This document shows, piece after piece, positions 8,490 to 16,320 of a DNA stretch of 64,000 nt (its first letter is position 1; each line of letters opens with the position of its first letter). Below the pieces are notes generated by a model. It was not told where the DNA came from and did no database searches. It saw only the letters and a list, made by a program, of their open reading frames with translations. Position numbers and translations under genes: made by a program. This DNA is from Amycolatopsis rubida (GTDB lineage: Bacteria > Actinomycetota > Actinomycetes > Mycobacteriales > Pseudonocardiaceae), in contig NZ_FOWC01000001.1 in assembly GCF_900115345.1 (NCBI RefSeq), forward strand, positions 124,001 through 188,000. Direction: 5' to 3'.

Positions 8490-9299
8490 TCAGGCAGGCG
8501 AACTGATCGGCAACCGGGTCTCCCCCGTGTCCGAGTACGCGAAGAAGTCCACCAACGCCGCCGCGAAAGCCGGGTGTGCCACCGCTTCCATGTGGTTCCC
8601 CGGTACCCGCACCAGCCGCGCGCCCGCGATCCCCGCGGCGAGGCGTTCCGGCTGAGTCGCCAGTTCGTCCGACTCCCCGGCCAGGATCAGCGTCGCCGCC
8701 GACAGGTTCGTCAGCCGCATCGGGCCGTGCGGGGTCGCGTGCATGACCGCGGCCAGCGCTTCGACGTCCGCGCCCGCGCGGCGGGCCAGCCGGCGGAACG
8801 GGCGCACCGCCGAGGGCACCTGGGACCGGTCTTCGGCCAGCAGGCCCTCCGCGATCTGAGTCCGGTTGATCACCCGGGCGTCCACCCCGCCGAAATCCAC
8901 GATTCCCGCGCCGACGCCGCCGACCGCGAGGCAGCGGACTCGCGGGTCACTCGTAGCCACCAGCAGCGAGACGATCGCGCCCATCGAGTAGCCCGCCAGG
9001 CACACCTCGTCCAGGCCGAGTTCGTCGAACAGCGCGGTCAGGTCCGCGGCCATGATGTCCTCGCCGTAGGCCGCCGGGTCGTGCGGTTTCTCCGACGCGC
9101 CGTGGCCGCGCGCGTCCGGTGCGATCACCGTGAACCCGGCCTTGACCAGCGCGTCCACGACTCCGGGGTTGACCCAGTTCACCTGGGAATCGGCGGCGAA
9201 ACCGTGGTGCAGCACGACGGGCCGCCGGTGCCGTCCGTCGCCCTCCCAAACGGTGTAGCTCAGCTGGAGCCCGTCGGGGGCGAGGAACGTCGTTGGCAT
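8490..9299 (-). CDS. Alpha/beta-fold hydrolase
   Basis: 269 aa from ATG at 9299; a longer in-frame start at 9335 would run through the rplA terminator and is unlikely. Features are VVLHHGFAADS (oxyanion loop), the nucleophile elbow LAGYSMGAIVSLL (GYSMG, Ser nucleophile), a downstream ESDEL acid segment, and the histidine in VPGNHMEAV. These make a complete Ser-Asp-His triad of the epoxide hydrolase/haloperoxidase-like superfamily. The substrate is not predictable. It lies just downstream of rplA but behind a strong terminator, so it probably has its own promoter or depends on read-through. Confidence 0.88.
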   Translation of the reverse strand: MPTTFLAPDGLQLSYTVWEGDGRHRRPVVLHHGFAADSQVNWVNPGVVDALVKAGFTVIAPDARGHGASEKPHDPAAYGEDIMAADLTALFDELGLDEVCLAGYSMGAIVSLLVATSDPRVRCLAVGGVGAGIVDFGGVDARVINRTQIAEGLLAEDRSQVPSAVRPFRRLARRAGADVEALAAVMHATPHGPMRLTNLSAATLILAGESDELATQPERLAAGIAGARLVRVPGNHMEAVAHPAFAAALVDFFAYSDTGETRLPISSPA

Positions 9300-9314
9300 A
9301 TGTCCATGAGACAC

Positions 9315-9354
9315 GAAAAAAGGGTGGTCACCCACGTTGCGTGACCACCCTTTC
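9315..9354 (-). terminator. Rho-independent terminator after rplA
   Basis: A 13-bp perfect stem (9319-9331 with 9341-9353) and a 9-nt loop. On the minus strand it is followed by a run of six T. It starts about 15 nt after the rplA stop and ends the secE-nusG-rplK-rplA unit. Confidence 0.92.
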
Positions 9355-9368
9355 GCGTGATGTGCGAC

Positions 9369-10088
9369 TCAGACCGCCGCTTCCTCGGAGAGGAGGTTGC
9401 GGGTCCGCGCCGGGTCGACCGGGATGCCCGGGCCCATCGTCGTGGTGAAGGTGATCTTCTTGACGTAGCGGCCCTTCGCCGACGACGGCTTGGCGCGCAG
9501 GATCTCGTCCAGCGCGGCCGCGTAGTTCTCCACCAGCTTCTCGGTGTCGAACGACGCCTTGCCGATCACCAGGTGCAGGTTCGCCTGCTTGTCGACGCGG
9601 AAGTTGATCTTGCCGCCCTTGATGTCCTTCACGGCCTTCTCGACCGCGGGGGTCACCGTGCCGGTCTTCGGGTTCGGCATGAGGCCGCGCGGGCCGAGGA
9701 TGCGGGCGATGCGGCCCACCTTGGCCATCTGGTCCGGCGTCGCGATCGCGGCGTCGAAGTCGAGCCAGCCACCCTGGATGCGCTCGATCAGTTCGTCGGT
9801 GCCGACCGCGTCCGCGCCGGCGGCCTCGGCCTCAGCGGCCTTGTCGCCGACGGCGAAAACGATGACGCGGGCGGTCTTACCGGTGCCGTGCGGCAGGTTC
9901 ACGGTGCCGCGGACCATCTGGTCGGCCTTGCGCGGGTCGACCCCGAGACGCATCGCGACCTCGACGGTCGCGTCCATCTTCGTCTTGGAGGTCTCCTTCG
10001 CCAGCTTCACGGCCTCGAGCGGCGCGTACAGCCGCGCCTTGTCGATCAGCTCCGCGGCCTGGCGGTAGGCCTTGCTGTGCTTGGTCAT
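9369..10088 (-). CDS. rplA: 50S ribosomal protein L1
   Basis: 239 aa, normal length. It shows the L1 landmarks [20 protein letters not shown] and the domain-II segment [28 protein letters not shown]1 binds 23S rRNA at the mobile stalk near the E site and often autoregulates the rplK-rplA unit. It lies 74 nt after rplK on the same strand. Confidence 0.98.
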   Translation of the reverse strand: MTKHSKAYRQAAELIDKARLYAPLEAVKLAKETSKTKMDATVEVAMRLGVDPRKADQMVRGTVNLPHGTGKTARVIVFAVGDKAAEAEAAGADAVGTDELIERIQGGWLDFDAAIATPDQMAKVGRIARILGPRGLMPNPKTGTVTPAVEKAVKDIKGGKINFRVDKQANLHLVIGKASFDTEKLVENYAAALDEILRAKPSSAKGRYVKKITFTTTMGPGIPVDPARTRNLLSEEAAV

Positions 10089-10162
10089 GCTTCTGTCCTC
10101 AAATCAATGGATCAGTGTGGTGGCGAGCCGCACCCGGCTCTCCCACGGATTGCGGTGAAAGG

Positions 10163-10597
10163 TCAGCCTTCGACCGTGATGCCCATCGAACGGGCGGTGC
10201 CGGCGATGATCTTCGCGGCCTGGTCGATGTCGTGCGCGTTGAGGTCGGTCTCCTTGGTCTTCGCGATCTCGCGGACCTGGTCCCAGGTGACCTTGGCGAC
10301 CTTGGTCTTGTGCGGCTCGCCGGAGCCCTTCTCCACGCCCGCGGCCTTGAGCAGCAGCTTGGCGGCCGGCGGCGTCTTCAGCTTGAAGTCGAACGACCGG
10401 TCCTCGTACACGGAGATCTCGACCGGGACGACGTCCCCGCGCTGCGACTCGGTCGCGGCGTTGTAGGCCTTGCAGAACTCCATGATGTTGACGCCGTGCT
10501 GACCCAGCGCCGGGCCGACCGGCGGCGCGGGGTTGGCCGCACCCGCCTTGATCTGCAGCTTGATGATCGCCGCAAGCTTCTTCTTCTTGGGTGGCAT
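10163..10597 (-). CDS. rplK: 50S ribosomal protein L11
   Basis: 144 aa. The sequence contains the diagnostic [19 protein letters not shown] stretch of L11, the GTPase-centre protein and target region of thiopeptide antibiotics. The C-terminal rRNA-binding domain ends [10 protein letters not shown]. It follows nusG by 82 nt. L11 matters here because a TipA-like putative thiopeptide sensor is encoded about 25 kb away in the same window; that link is speculative. Confidence 0.98.
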
Positions 10598-10679
10598 TAC
10601 CTTGTGTCCTTCTTAACTGACGTGAGTCCCCCGCACACCTGCCAGTACGCGGGGACTGCCGACCGGGATGGCCCGGCCG

Positions 10680-11501
10680 TCAGATCTTGGAGACCTGGCT
10701 GAACGAGAGCTCGACCGGGGTCTCCCGGCCGAAGATCGACACCAGGACCTTCAGCTTCTGCCCGTCGACGTTGACCTCGGAGATCGTGGCGGGCAGCGTG
10801 GCGAACGGGCCGTCCATGACGGTAACCGACTCGCCGACCTCGAAGTCGACCTCGACGGCGGGCGCACCGGACGGCGCGGCCGCGGCGGACTCGCCGCCCT
10901 TGGCCGCTTTGGCCGGGGCTTCCTTCTCGACCTGCGGGGCGAGGAACTTCAGCACCTCGTCCACGGTCAGCGGCGACGGCCGCGAGGTGGCTCCGACGAA
11001 CCCGGTGACGCCCGGGGTGTTGCGGACCGCGCTCCACGACTGGTCGTTGAGGTCCATCCGGACCAGGATGTAGCCGGGCAGCACCTTGCGCTGCACCTGC
11101 TTGCGCTGGCCGTTCTTGATCTCGGTGACCTCTTCGGTCGGAACCTCGATCTGGAAGATGTAGTCCTCGACGTCCAGGGTCTGGGTACGCGTCTCGAGGT
11201 TGGTCTTGACCTTGTTCTCGTAACCGGCGTACGAGTGCACGACGTACCACTCGCCCGGCGCGGCCTTGAGCTCGGCGCGCAGCGCGGCGACCGGGTCGTC
11301 CGCCTCGGGGGCGGGCTCGGTCACGTCGGCGTCGTCCGCGTCGCTGTCGTCGGCGGAGGCTTCTTCGGCGACGACCTCGTCCTCGGCGACGGGCACCTCG
11401 ACGGCGTCGGCGGACTCCTCGTCGCCGGGTGCCGTCTGCACCTGCTCGTCGGAAAGCTCGGTCAGGTCGCGACCGGCTTCGGTGCCGTTGTCGGAGGTCA
11501 C
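10680..11501 (-). CDS. nusG: Transcription termination/antitermination protein NusG
   Basis: 273 aa. The first 95 residues or so are a very acidic Asp/Glu/Ala-rich extension typical of actinobacterial NusG. The NGN domain follows ([21 protein letters not shown], with [11 protein letters not shown] and TPGVTGFVG), then an Ala-rich linker and a C-terminal KOW domain ([19 protein letters not shown]). NusG binds RNA polymerase and couples it to Rho or the ribosome. It is the second gene after secE, as in nearly all bacteria. Confidence 0.97.
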   Translation of the reverse strand: MTSDNGTEAGRDLTELSDEQVQTAPGDEESADAVEVPVAEDEVVAEEASADDSDADDADVTEPAPEADDPVAALRAELKAAPGEWYVVHSYAGYENKVKTNLETRTQTLDVEDYIFQIEVPTEEVTEIKNGQRKQVQRKVLPGYILVRMDLNDQSWSAVRNTPGVTGFVGATSRPSPLTVDEVLKFLAPQVEKEAPAKAAKGGESAAAAPSGAPAVEVDFEVGESVTVMDGPFATLPATISEVNVDGQKLKVLVSIFGRETPVELSFSQVSKI

Positions 11502-11577
11502 GTTCCGTCCTCTCAGTTGATCGCTTGCCGGGCCGGACCGGGGCCCGGCCAGCGCGGTGGCGCGCCCGTTGCGGGCG

Positions 11578-12012
11578 TCAGCCGAAGACCAGCCCGACCA
11601 GCTCCTTGAAGCCGAGATCGAGGCCGCTCACGAGGGCCACCATGAACACCACGAACACCAGCACGACCGCGGTGTAGGTGACCATCTGCTTGCGGTTGGG
11701 CCAGATGACCTTGCGGAGCTCGGCCCAGACCTCGCGGATGAACCGCGTAAACCGGGCGAACACCGAGGCCTTCTTGGCCTTCCGGTCCCGTTTGGGGGTA
11801 GGCGCGCCCTTGGCGTCGGCGGGCTTCGCGACCTTGTCGCCCGCCTTGCCGGACGGACGGGTCGAGCCCGGCCGTGCCTCGGACTTGCCTGCCGGCCGAG
11901 CGGAAGCGCGGCGTTCGCGCCGAGCCGCGGCGGACACCGGGCGGGATTCGACTCCGGACTGCTTGCCCGAATCGTCCTGCTCGTGCTCGCCGCTGGCGTC
12001 GCTGTCGCTCAC
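11578..12012 (-). CDS. secE: Preprotein translocase subunit SecE
   Basis: 144 aa from GTG at 12012, chosen because GGAGGAG lies about 6 nt upstream. A longer frame would extend into the tRNA-Trp gene and encodes tRNA-derived residues there. A long basic Ala/Pro/Lys-rich N-terminus precedes the conserved SecE block [20 protein letters not shown] and a single membrane helix ([17 protein letters not shown]). SecE is the essential small subunit of the SecYEG channel. The tRNA-Trp - secE - nusG order is typical of actinobacteria. Confidence 0.96.
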   Translation of the reverse strand: MSDSDASGEHEQDDSGKQSGVESRPVSAAARRERRASARPAGKSEARPGSTRPSGKAGDKVAKPADAKGAPTPKRDRKAKKASVFARFTRFIREVWAELRKVIWPNRKQMVTYTAVVLVFVVFMVALVSGLDLGFKELVGLVFG

Positions 12013-12044
12013 GACCACTCCTCCGCTCCACCAGTTCCCGTACG

Positions 12045-12117
<73 letters not shown>

Positions 12118-12551
12118 GTGGAGCCCGGTCACCCTGGCTCCGGAGGACGCATTCCATCATCCCCACCATCCGGCGGGGATGACCGTAGTGCGTTCCGAGT
12201 TCCGAAGTCTACGGCAAGCCGGATGAAGCCTCGCAACCCAGCCCCCTCGACCGCGCCGCGGCGGTCTCGCGGCACCCCGGAGACGGCCGTTCCGGACCCT
12301 TCGGACAGCACCCCGGAATCCTCGGCGAAGATCACCTGATCGTGCGAATATTAGCCCGTGCCCGTAATCCGATTAATCGCAAAGCCGTCGGCGACCGCCG
12401 CCTCGCCCGGCTTCGTAGCCGTTCCGGATTGCTGGCACGGCAAGCGAAACCGCTTCCGCACCCGCGAATTTCCCCACCAGGCAGCCAAGACCGGCCCACG
12501 GGAAGATGATCTTCGTTGACTCGCAAGCGGAACTCTGATCAAGGAGCATCG
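12118..12551. other. Intergenic region between tRNA-Trp and the luciferase-like oxidoreductase gene
   Basis: About 430 bases with no credible gene. Short open frames on both strands lack family features and good start sites. An AT-richer stretch (gcgaatattagcc, about 12345-12357) could be part of a promoter. The last 12 bases hold the AAGGAG ribosome-binding site of the next gene. Confidence 0.5.
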
Positions 12552-13454
12552 GTGACCTCATTCCGGCTTGGGCTCGCTTTGCCGCAGTACGGCAAGCTCG
12601 CCGACCCCTCCGCCATCGCCGGCTTCGCCACCGAAGCCGAGCGCATGGGCTTCGCTTCGCTGTGGGTCGGCGACCGGGTGCTGACCCCGGTCGCCCCGAA
12701 GACCTATTACCCGTCCGGTACACCCGAACAGCCGTACCCGCCGGAGTTCGTCCGCTTCGTCGATCCGCTGCTGGCGCTCACCATCGCGGCGAATTCGACC
12801 GAGACCGCGCGGCTGGGGTCGAGCACCCTCAACGGCCCGCTCTACTCCCCGGTGCTGCTGGCGCGCTCCCTGACTTCGCTGGACCTGCTGTCCGGCGGCA
12901 GGCTCGACGTCGGACTGGGGCTCAGCTGGCTTCGCGACGAGTACACCGCCGCCGGCGTGCCGTGGGAGCACCGCGGCGCGCGGCTGGCCGAACTGGTCGA
13001 GGTGCTGCGGACGCTCTGGACCGCGGACCCGGCCGGGCACCAGAGCGAACGCTGGGACATCCCGGACTCCCTGATCGGCCTGCGTCCGCTGCAGCGGCCC
13101 GGCCCGCCGGTGCTGCTGGGCGGGGCGTCGGACGCGGCACTGCGCCGCGTCGGCCGGATCGCCGACGGCTGGTTGCCCGCCGGGCTCCCGATCCCGCTGC
13201 TGCGGCAGAAGTGGGCGATGGTCGTCGAATCCGCGGAGAAGGCGGGCCGGGATCCCGAGTCGCTGCGCCGGGTGCTGCGGATCAACCCGACGCCGGGCTC
13301 GAAAACGGCGACCGTCGAGGACGTCGCAGCTCAGCTGAAGGCCGCCGAAGCCGACGGCATCACTGAGGCCCTGGTCGATCTGCACTATCTGGCCGAAACC
13401 GTCCCGCACGCGCTGGAGCTGGCGGGCGAGTTGCATACTGCTGTCTTCGCGTGA
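12552..13454 (+). CDS. Luciferase-like (LLM class) F420-dependent oxidoreductase
   Basis: 300 aa from GTG at 12552, selected because AAGGAGCATCG directly precedes it; an in-frame ATG at 12516 has no such site. The TIM-barrel luciferase-like fold is recognised from RLGLALPQYGKLADP, ERMGFASLWVGDR, LDLLSGGRLDVGLGLSWLRDEY and PVLLGGASDAALRRVGRIADGWLP. Proteins with the SGGR-GLG pattern normally use F420 in actinobacteria. The substrate is unknown. It sits as a plus-strand insert between tRNA-Trp and the rpmG-had block. Confidence 0.9.
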   Translation: MTSFRLGLALPQYGKLADPSAIAGFATEAERMGFASLWVGDRVLTPVAPKTYYPSGTPEQPYPPEFVRFVDPLLALTIAANSTETARLGSSTLNGPLYSPVLLARSLTSLDLLSGGRLDVGLGLSWLRDEYTAAGVPWEHRGARLAELVEVLRTLWTADPAGHQSERWDIPDSLIGLRPLQRPGPPVLLGGASDAALRRVGRIADGWLPAGLPIPLLRQKWAMVVESAEKAGRDPESLRRVLRINPTPGSKTATVEDVAAQLKAAEADGITEALVDLHYLAETVPHALELAGELHTAVFA

Positions 13455-13504
13455 TCACCCGTAAGCGGGTCGTCGGCGAGGGGCCGGACCGGTAAAACGG
13501 TCGG

Positions 13505-14413
13505 GTGGGGGCAAACAAAAGCGGTGGATGCGGGTTGCTCGTCCTCGTCGTCGTGGGGGCGCTGCTGGCCGTCGGCTACTACAAGTCGAAGCACGACTCG
13601 TCGTCCGCACCGCCGTCCGGCGCGGACACCGGCGGCGGCAGCGGCCGGTACGTCGCGCTCGGCGACTCCTACACGTCGGCGCCGCGCACCGGGAAGCAGG
13701 CGGGCTCGCCGACCGGATGCGCGCGGTCGGACAACAACTATCCGCATCTGGTGTCGGCGAAGCTGAAGCCGGCGAAGTTCGTGGACGTCAGCTGCAGCGG
13801 CGCGACGACCGAGGACTTGACCGGCGCGCAGTCGACCCGCAACGGCTCGAACCCGCCGCAGTTCGACTCGGTCACCGCGAACACGACGCTCGTCACCCTG
13901 GGCATCGGCGGCAACGATGTGGGATTCATCTCACTGGCCCAGACCTGCGTGACCGCCCACCAGAGCGCCTCGCCGTGCAAGGACCGGCTCACCGCGGGCG
14001 GCAAGGACGAACTGGCCGACCGGATCAGCGGGACCGCGAAGAAGGTCGGCACCGCGCTCGACCAGATCCACCAGAAGGCCCCGAAAGCGCGAGTGGTGGT
14101 CGTCGGCTACCCCACGGTCCTCCCGGACGGCGACGGCTGCTGGCCAGTGCTGCCGCTGGGCTCCGGCGACGTGGCGTACCTGCGGGACGCCCTCGGCAAG
14201 CTCAACGACGCCCTGTCCGACCAGGCCAAGTCGCACGACGCCGGATTCGCGGACACCGCCGAGCCGAGCAAGGGCCACGACGTCTGCGCGAATTCGGACG
14301 TCAAATGGGTCGAAGGGGTGGTCCCGACGTCCTCGGCCGCGGCCCTGCACCCGAACGCGCGGGGCGAGGCGGGGATGGCTGACGTGGTGGAGTCGGTGCT
14401 CGGAGCGCACTGA
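13505..14413 (+). CDS. Membrane-anchored or secreted SGNH/GDSL hydrolase
   Basis: 302 aa. An N-terminal hydrophobic segment (about residues 9-25) acts as signal anchor, followed by a Ser/Gly-rich linker. The hydrolase core has block I GDSYTSAP (Ser nucleophile, about 53-60), block III GIGGNDVGF and block V with the catalytic Asp/His region LHPNARGEAGMADV. Several cysteines (GCARS, DVSCSG, QTCVT, SPCKD, DGCWP, HDVCAN) probably form disulfides outside the cell, as in Streptomyces GDSL lipases and esterases. Downstream sequence is repeat-like and no operon partner is visible. Confidence 0.9.
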   Translation: MGANKSGGCGLLVLVVVGALLAVGYYKSKHDSSSAPPSGADTGGGSGRYVALGDSYTSAPRTGKQAGSPTGCARSDNNYPHLVSAKLKPAKFVDVSCSGATTEDLTGAQSTRNGSNPPQFDSVTANTTLVTLGIGGNDVGFISLAQTCVTAHQSASPCKDRLTAGGKDELADRISGTAKKVGTALDQIHQKAPKARVVVVGYPTVLPDGDGCWPVLPLGSGDVAYLRDALGKLNDALSDQAKSHDAGFADTAEPSKGHDVCANSDVKWVEGVVPTSSAAALHPNARGEAGMADVVESVLGAH

Positions 14414-14761
14414 GGCGGCGGCCCAATGAGGTTTTCCCGGTTGCTTGCGCGGCGGGTTCGCGACCACCGCACACTGGTGCAGCAGCTCCCCGGTCCCGCC
14501 GGTGTGAACGGGGCCACGCGGCTCGGCCCGCAGGCTGTGCACCTCCGCAGCGAGGCCGCACGCTTCTGAGAAACCCCCGATGGGGCATTGGGGCATCCCG
14601 ACGCACCCAACGTGGCATTGGCCGGACTGGCGCCAGACCCGCGGGGGGGGAGTTTTACGTATAGCTCCGCTGGGTGGGGGGGCGTTGAGCGCACCCAACG
14701 CCACATTGGGCGCGAAGCGGGCTCTGCGGGCGAAGTCGGCGCTGCGGGCGAAGCCGGGCGA
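14414..14761. repeat. Intergenic region with repeat-like units
   Basis: No gene seen. Two related units, 14602-14621 and 14690-14709, share CGCACCCAACG and end in ATTGG, with a palindromic CCAA...TTGG core. A 12-bp direct repeat CTGCGGGCGAAG occurs at 14724 and 14742, an 18-bp period. A G-run (about 14643-14650) is followed by an AT-rich patch. Such short palindromic units look like dispersed intergenic repeats; their copy number elsewhere cannot be judged from this window. Confidence 0.5.
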
Positions 14762-15160
14762 TCAGGGGCGGACGAGAGCCTGCGGTTTGCCCAGCACGGT
14801 CTTGCCCTCGAACTTCACCGTCAGGTCAATCCGCGCGAGCCCCTCGTCCGTCAGCGCGCCGACCTTGCCGGTCACCTCGACCAGAGCGCCCTCGTCGTTG
14901 TCCGGCACCACGACCGGGCGGGTGAAGCGCGTGCTGAAGTCCACGAGGCGGGCCGGGTCGCCGAGCCAGTCGGTGACGATGCGGCCGGACAGGGCCATCG
15001 TGAGCATGCCGTGCGCGATCACGTCCGGGAGGCCGACCTTGGTCGCGAAGTTCTCGTTCCAGTGGATCGGGTTGAAATCGAGCGAGGCCCCGGCGTAGCG
15101 GACCAGTTGCGCGCGGGTGATGCGGACCTCCAGCGGAGGCAGTTCGTCGCCGACGTTCAC
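14762..15160 (-). CDS. hadB: MaoC/HadB-like (3R)-hydroxyacyl-ACP dehydratase subunit
   Basis: 132 aa from GTG at 15160, which overlaps the hadA stop (GTGA). It is a hot-dog fold dehydratase with the hydratase-2 motif: YAGASLDFNPIHWNENFA carries the catalytic Asp and His, and VIAHGMLTMALSGRIV the serine/glycine segment. It pairs with HadA; in mycobacteria the heterodimer dehydrates 3-hydroxyacyl-ACP in FAS-II. The placement next to rpmG and the tRNAs matches the mycobacterial rpmG-hadABC locus. No hadC follows here. Confidence 0.9.
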   Translation of the reverse strand: MNVGDELPPLEVRITRAQLVRYAGASLDFNPIHWNENFATKVGLPDVIAHGMLTMALSGRIVTDWLGDPARLVDFSTRFTRPVVVPDNDEGALVEVTGKVGALTDEGLARIDLTVKFEGKTVLGKPQALVRP

Positions 15161-15606
15161 GCTTCCGCCCCCCGAACCACGAGCTGCGCCCGCGTCGTGC
15201 ACACGAGTTTGCCGTCCGCGTCGGTGATTTCCGCGCGGAGGTTGATGAAGTCGTTGCCCGCCCTCGCCATGATCGCCTCGATCGTGGCCGAGATTTCCAG
15301 CTCGTCGCCTGCGTGGACCGGGCGTTCGTAGCGGAAGCCCTGGTCGCCGTGGACCATCCGGGAGTAGTCGAGGCCGAGCGCGGGGTCGGACACGATGCCG
15401 TTGATCTTCGGCAGGTTCAGGATGGTGAGGAAGGTGGGCGGCGCGAGCACGTCCGGGTGGCCGGCCGCGCGGGCCGCCTCCGGGTCCCGGTACACCGGGT
15501 TCGGGTCGTCGATCGCGTCGGCGAACTCGCGGATCTTCTCCCGGCTCACGAAGTACTTGCTGTCCGACGGGTACTCCCGCCCGGTGAACGACTGGTCCAA
15601 AGGCAC
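15157..15606 (-). CDS. hadA: FAS1-like dehydratase, HadA-like partner subunit
   Basis: 149 aa, GTG start at 15606. N-terminal MaoC-like hot-dog domain: YFVSREKIREFADAIDDPNPVYRDPEAARAAG, then APPTFLTIL and MVHGDQGFRYERPVHAGDELEIS. HadA subunits lack the catalytic motif and supply substrate binding to HadB. The gene is transcribed from the rpmG side and is translationally coupled to hadB. Confidence 0.9.
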   Translation of the reverse strand: MPLDQSFTGREYPSDSKYFVSREKIREFADAIDDPNPVYRDPEAARAAGHPDVLAPPTFLTILNLPKINGIVSDPALGLDYSRMVHGDQGFRYERPVHAGDELEISATIEAIMARAGNDFINLRAEITDADGKLVCTTRAQLVVRGAEA

Positions 15607-15672
15607 GCGAAGAAGGCTAACCGAACCTCGGCGCCGACCCGCGCGGGTGCCAGAACTGGCCAGTAGACAGCG

Positions 15673-15704
15673 AAAAGCCGCCCCGGCGCAGTGCCGGGGC
15701 GGCT
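15673..15704 (-). terminator. Rho-independent terminator downstream of rpmG
   Basis: A 12-bp perfect stem (15676-15687 with 15693-15704), a 5-nt loop, and TTTT next to the stem on the minus strand. It lies between rpmG and hadA, so much rpmG transcription should stop before the had genes. Confidence 0.88.
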
Positions 15705-15732
15705 CTTCGAAGCTGGTAAAAGACCGCCTGCG

Positions 15733-15897
15733 TCAGCGGGTCTCTTTGTGAGTCCGGTGCGTACCGCAGTTCGGGCAGAACTTCTTCATCTCCAGGCGAT
15801 CCGGGTTGTTGCGCCGGTTCTTCTTGGTGATGTAGTTGCGGTGCTTGCACTCCTCGCACGCCAGCGTGATCTTGGGTCGCACGTCGGTGGCAGCCAC
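15733..15897 (-). CDS. rpmG: 50S ribosomal protein L33
   Basis: 54 aa from GTG at 15897, with GAGAGAAGGAAA upstream. Read directly: it begins [18 protein letters not shown] and ends [10 protein letters not shown]. Two Cys-X2-Cys pairs (CEEC and CPNC) form the zinc ribbon, so this is the zinc-binding (C+) form of L33. The gene sits between tRNA-Met and hadA, its usual place in actinobacteria. Confidence 0.96.
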   Translation of the reverse strand: MAATDVRPKITLACEECKHRNYITKKNRRNNPDRLEMKKFCPNCGTHRTHKETR

Positions 15898-15946
15898 AGC
15901 GTTTCCTTCTCTCTCAGATCCGGGGGCCAGCCCCGTCGTTACCGCG

Positions 15947-16019
15947 TAGCGGTGGCCGGACTTGAACCGGCGACACAGCGATTATGAGCCGCTTGCTCTG
16001 CCAACTGAGCTACACCGCC
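15947..16019 (-). tRNA. tRNA-Met (anticodon CAU, elongator type)
   Basis: 73 nt. The acceptor GGCGGTG pairs with CACCGCT (first pair G-U), with discriminator A. Anticodon loop CTCATAA; T arm GCCGGTTCAAGTCCGGC. It lacks the three G-C pairs of an initiator anticodon stem. Followed by rpmG on the same strand. Confidence 0.95.
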
Positions 16020-16063
16020 CTACGTGACGGCCAACCCCAACCCGGCCGAAACGCTCCGGGGGT

Positions 16064-16109
16064 CCAGGGGGCTAGCCCCTGGCGGGGGTCTGGGGGTTCG
16101 ACCCCCAGA
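16064..16109. repeat. Two short perfect hairpins between tRNA-Thr and tRNA-Met
   Basis: CCAGGGG (16064-16070) pairs with CCCCTGG (16076-16082). TCTGGGGGT (16089-16097) pairs perfectly with ACCCCCAGA (16101-16109) around a 3-nt loop. They lie in the spacer of the tRNA-Thr/tRNA-Met transcript. They may act as a processing or termination signal, or be a dispersed intergenic repeat; neither is shown. Confidence 0.5.
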
Positions 16110-16168
16110 TGGACGCCGCGAAGCGAGCCACGTCCGCGTTTTCCGCAGACATAGCTCGCCTACTCGCG

Positions 16169-16241
16169 AGCCCCTTTACGGAATCGAACCGTAGACCTTC
16201 TCCTTACCATGGAGACGCTCTGCCGACTGAGCTAAAGGGGC
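16169..16241 (-). tRNA. tRNA-Thr (anticodon GGU)
   Basis: 73 nt. The acceptor GCCCCTT pairs with AAGGGGC, with discriminator U. Anticodon stem TCTCC/GGAGA with loop ATGGTAA (GGT); T arm TACGGTTCGATTCCGTA. It is the first gene of the minus-strand tRNA-Thr, tRNA-Met, rpmG group. Confidence 0.96.
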
Positions 16242-16320
16242 CTGCCTCTCGCGAGGACTTGGAAAGATTAGCAAGGGGGTTCACCCGGCTGTGCAACCGG
16301 GGTCGGTTAACCGCAAAACC

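Noticed and set aside
9299..9335. Longer N-terminus of the alpha/beta hydrolase
   Set aside because: The extra 12 residues would be encoded by part of the rplA terminator hairpin and lack a ribosome-binding site.
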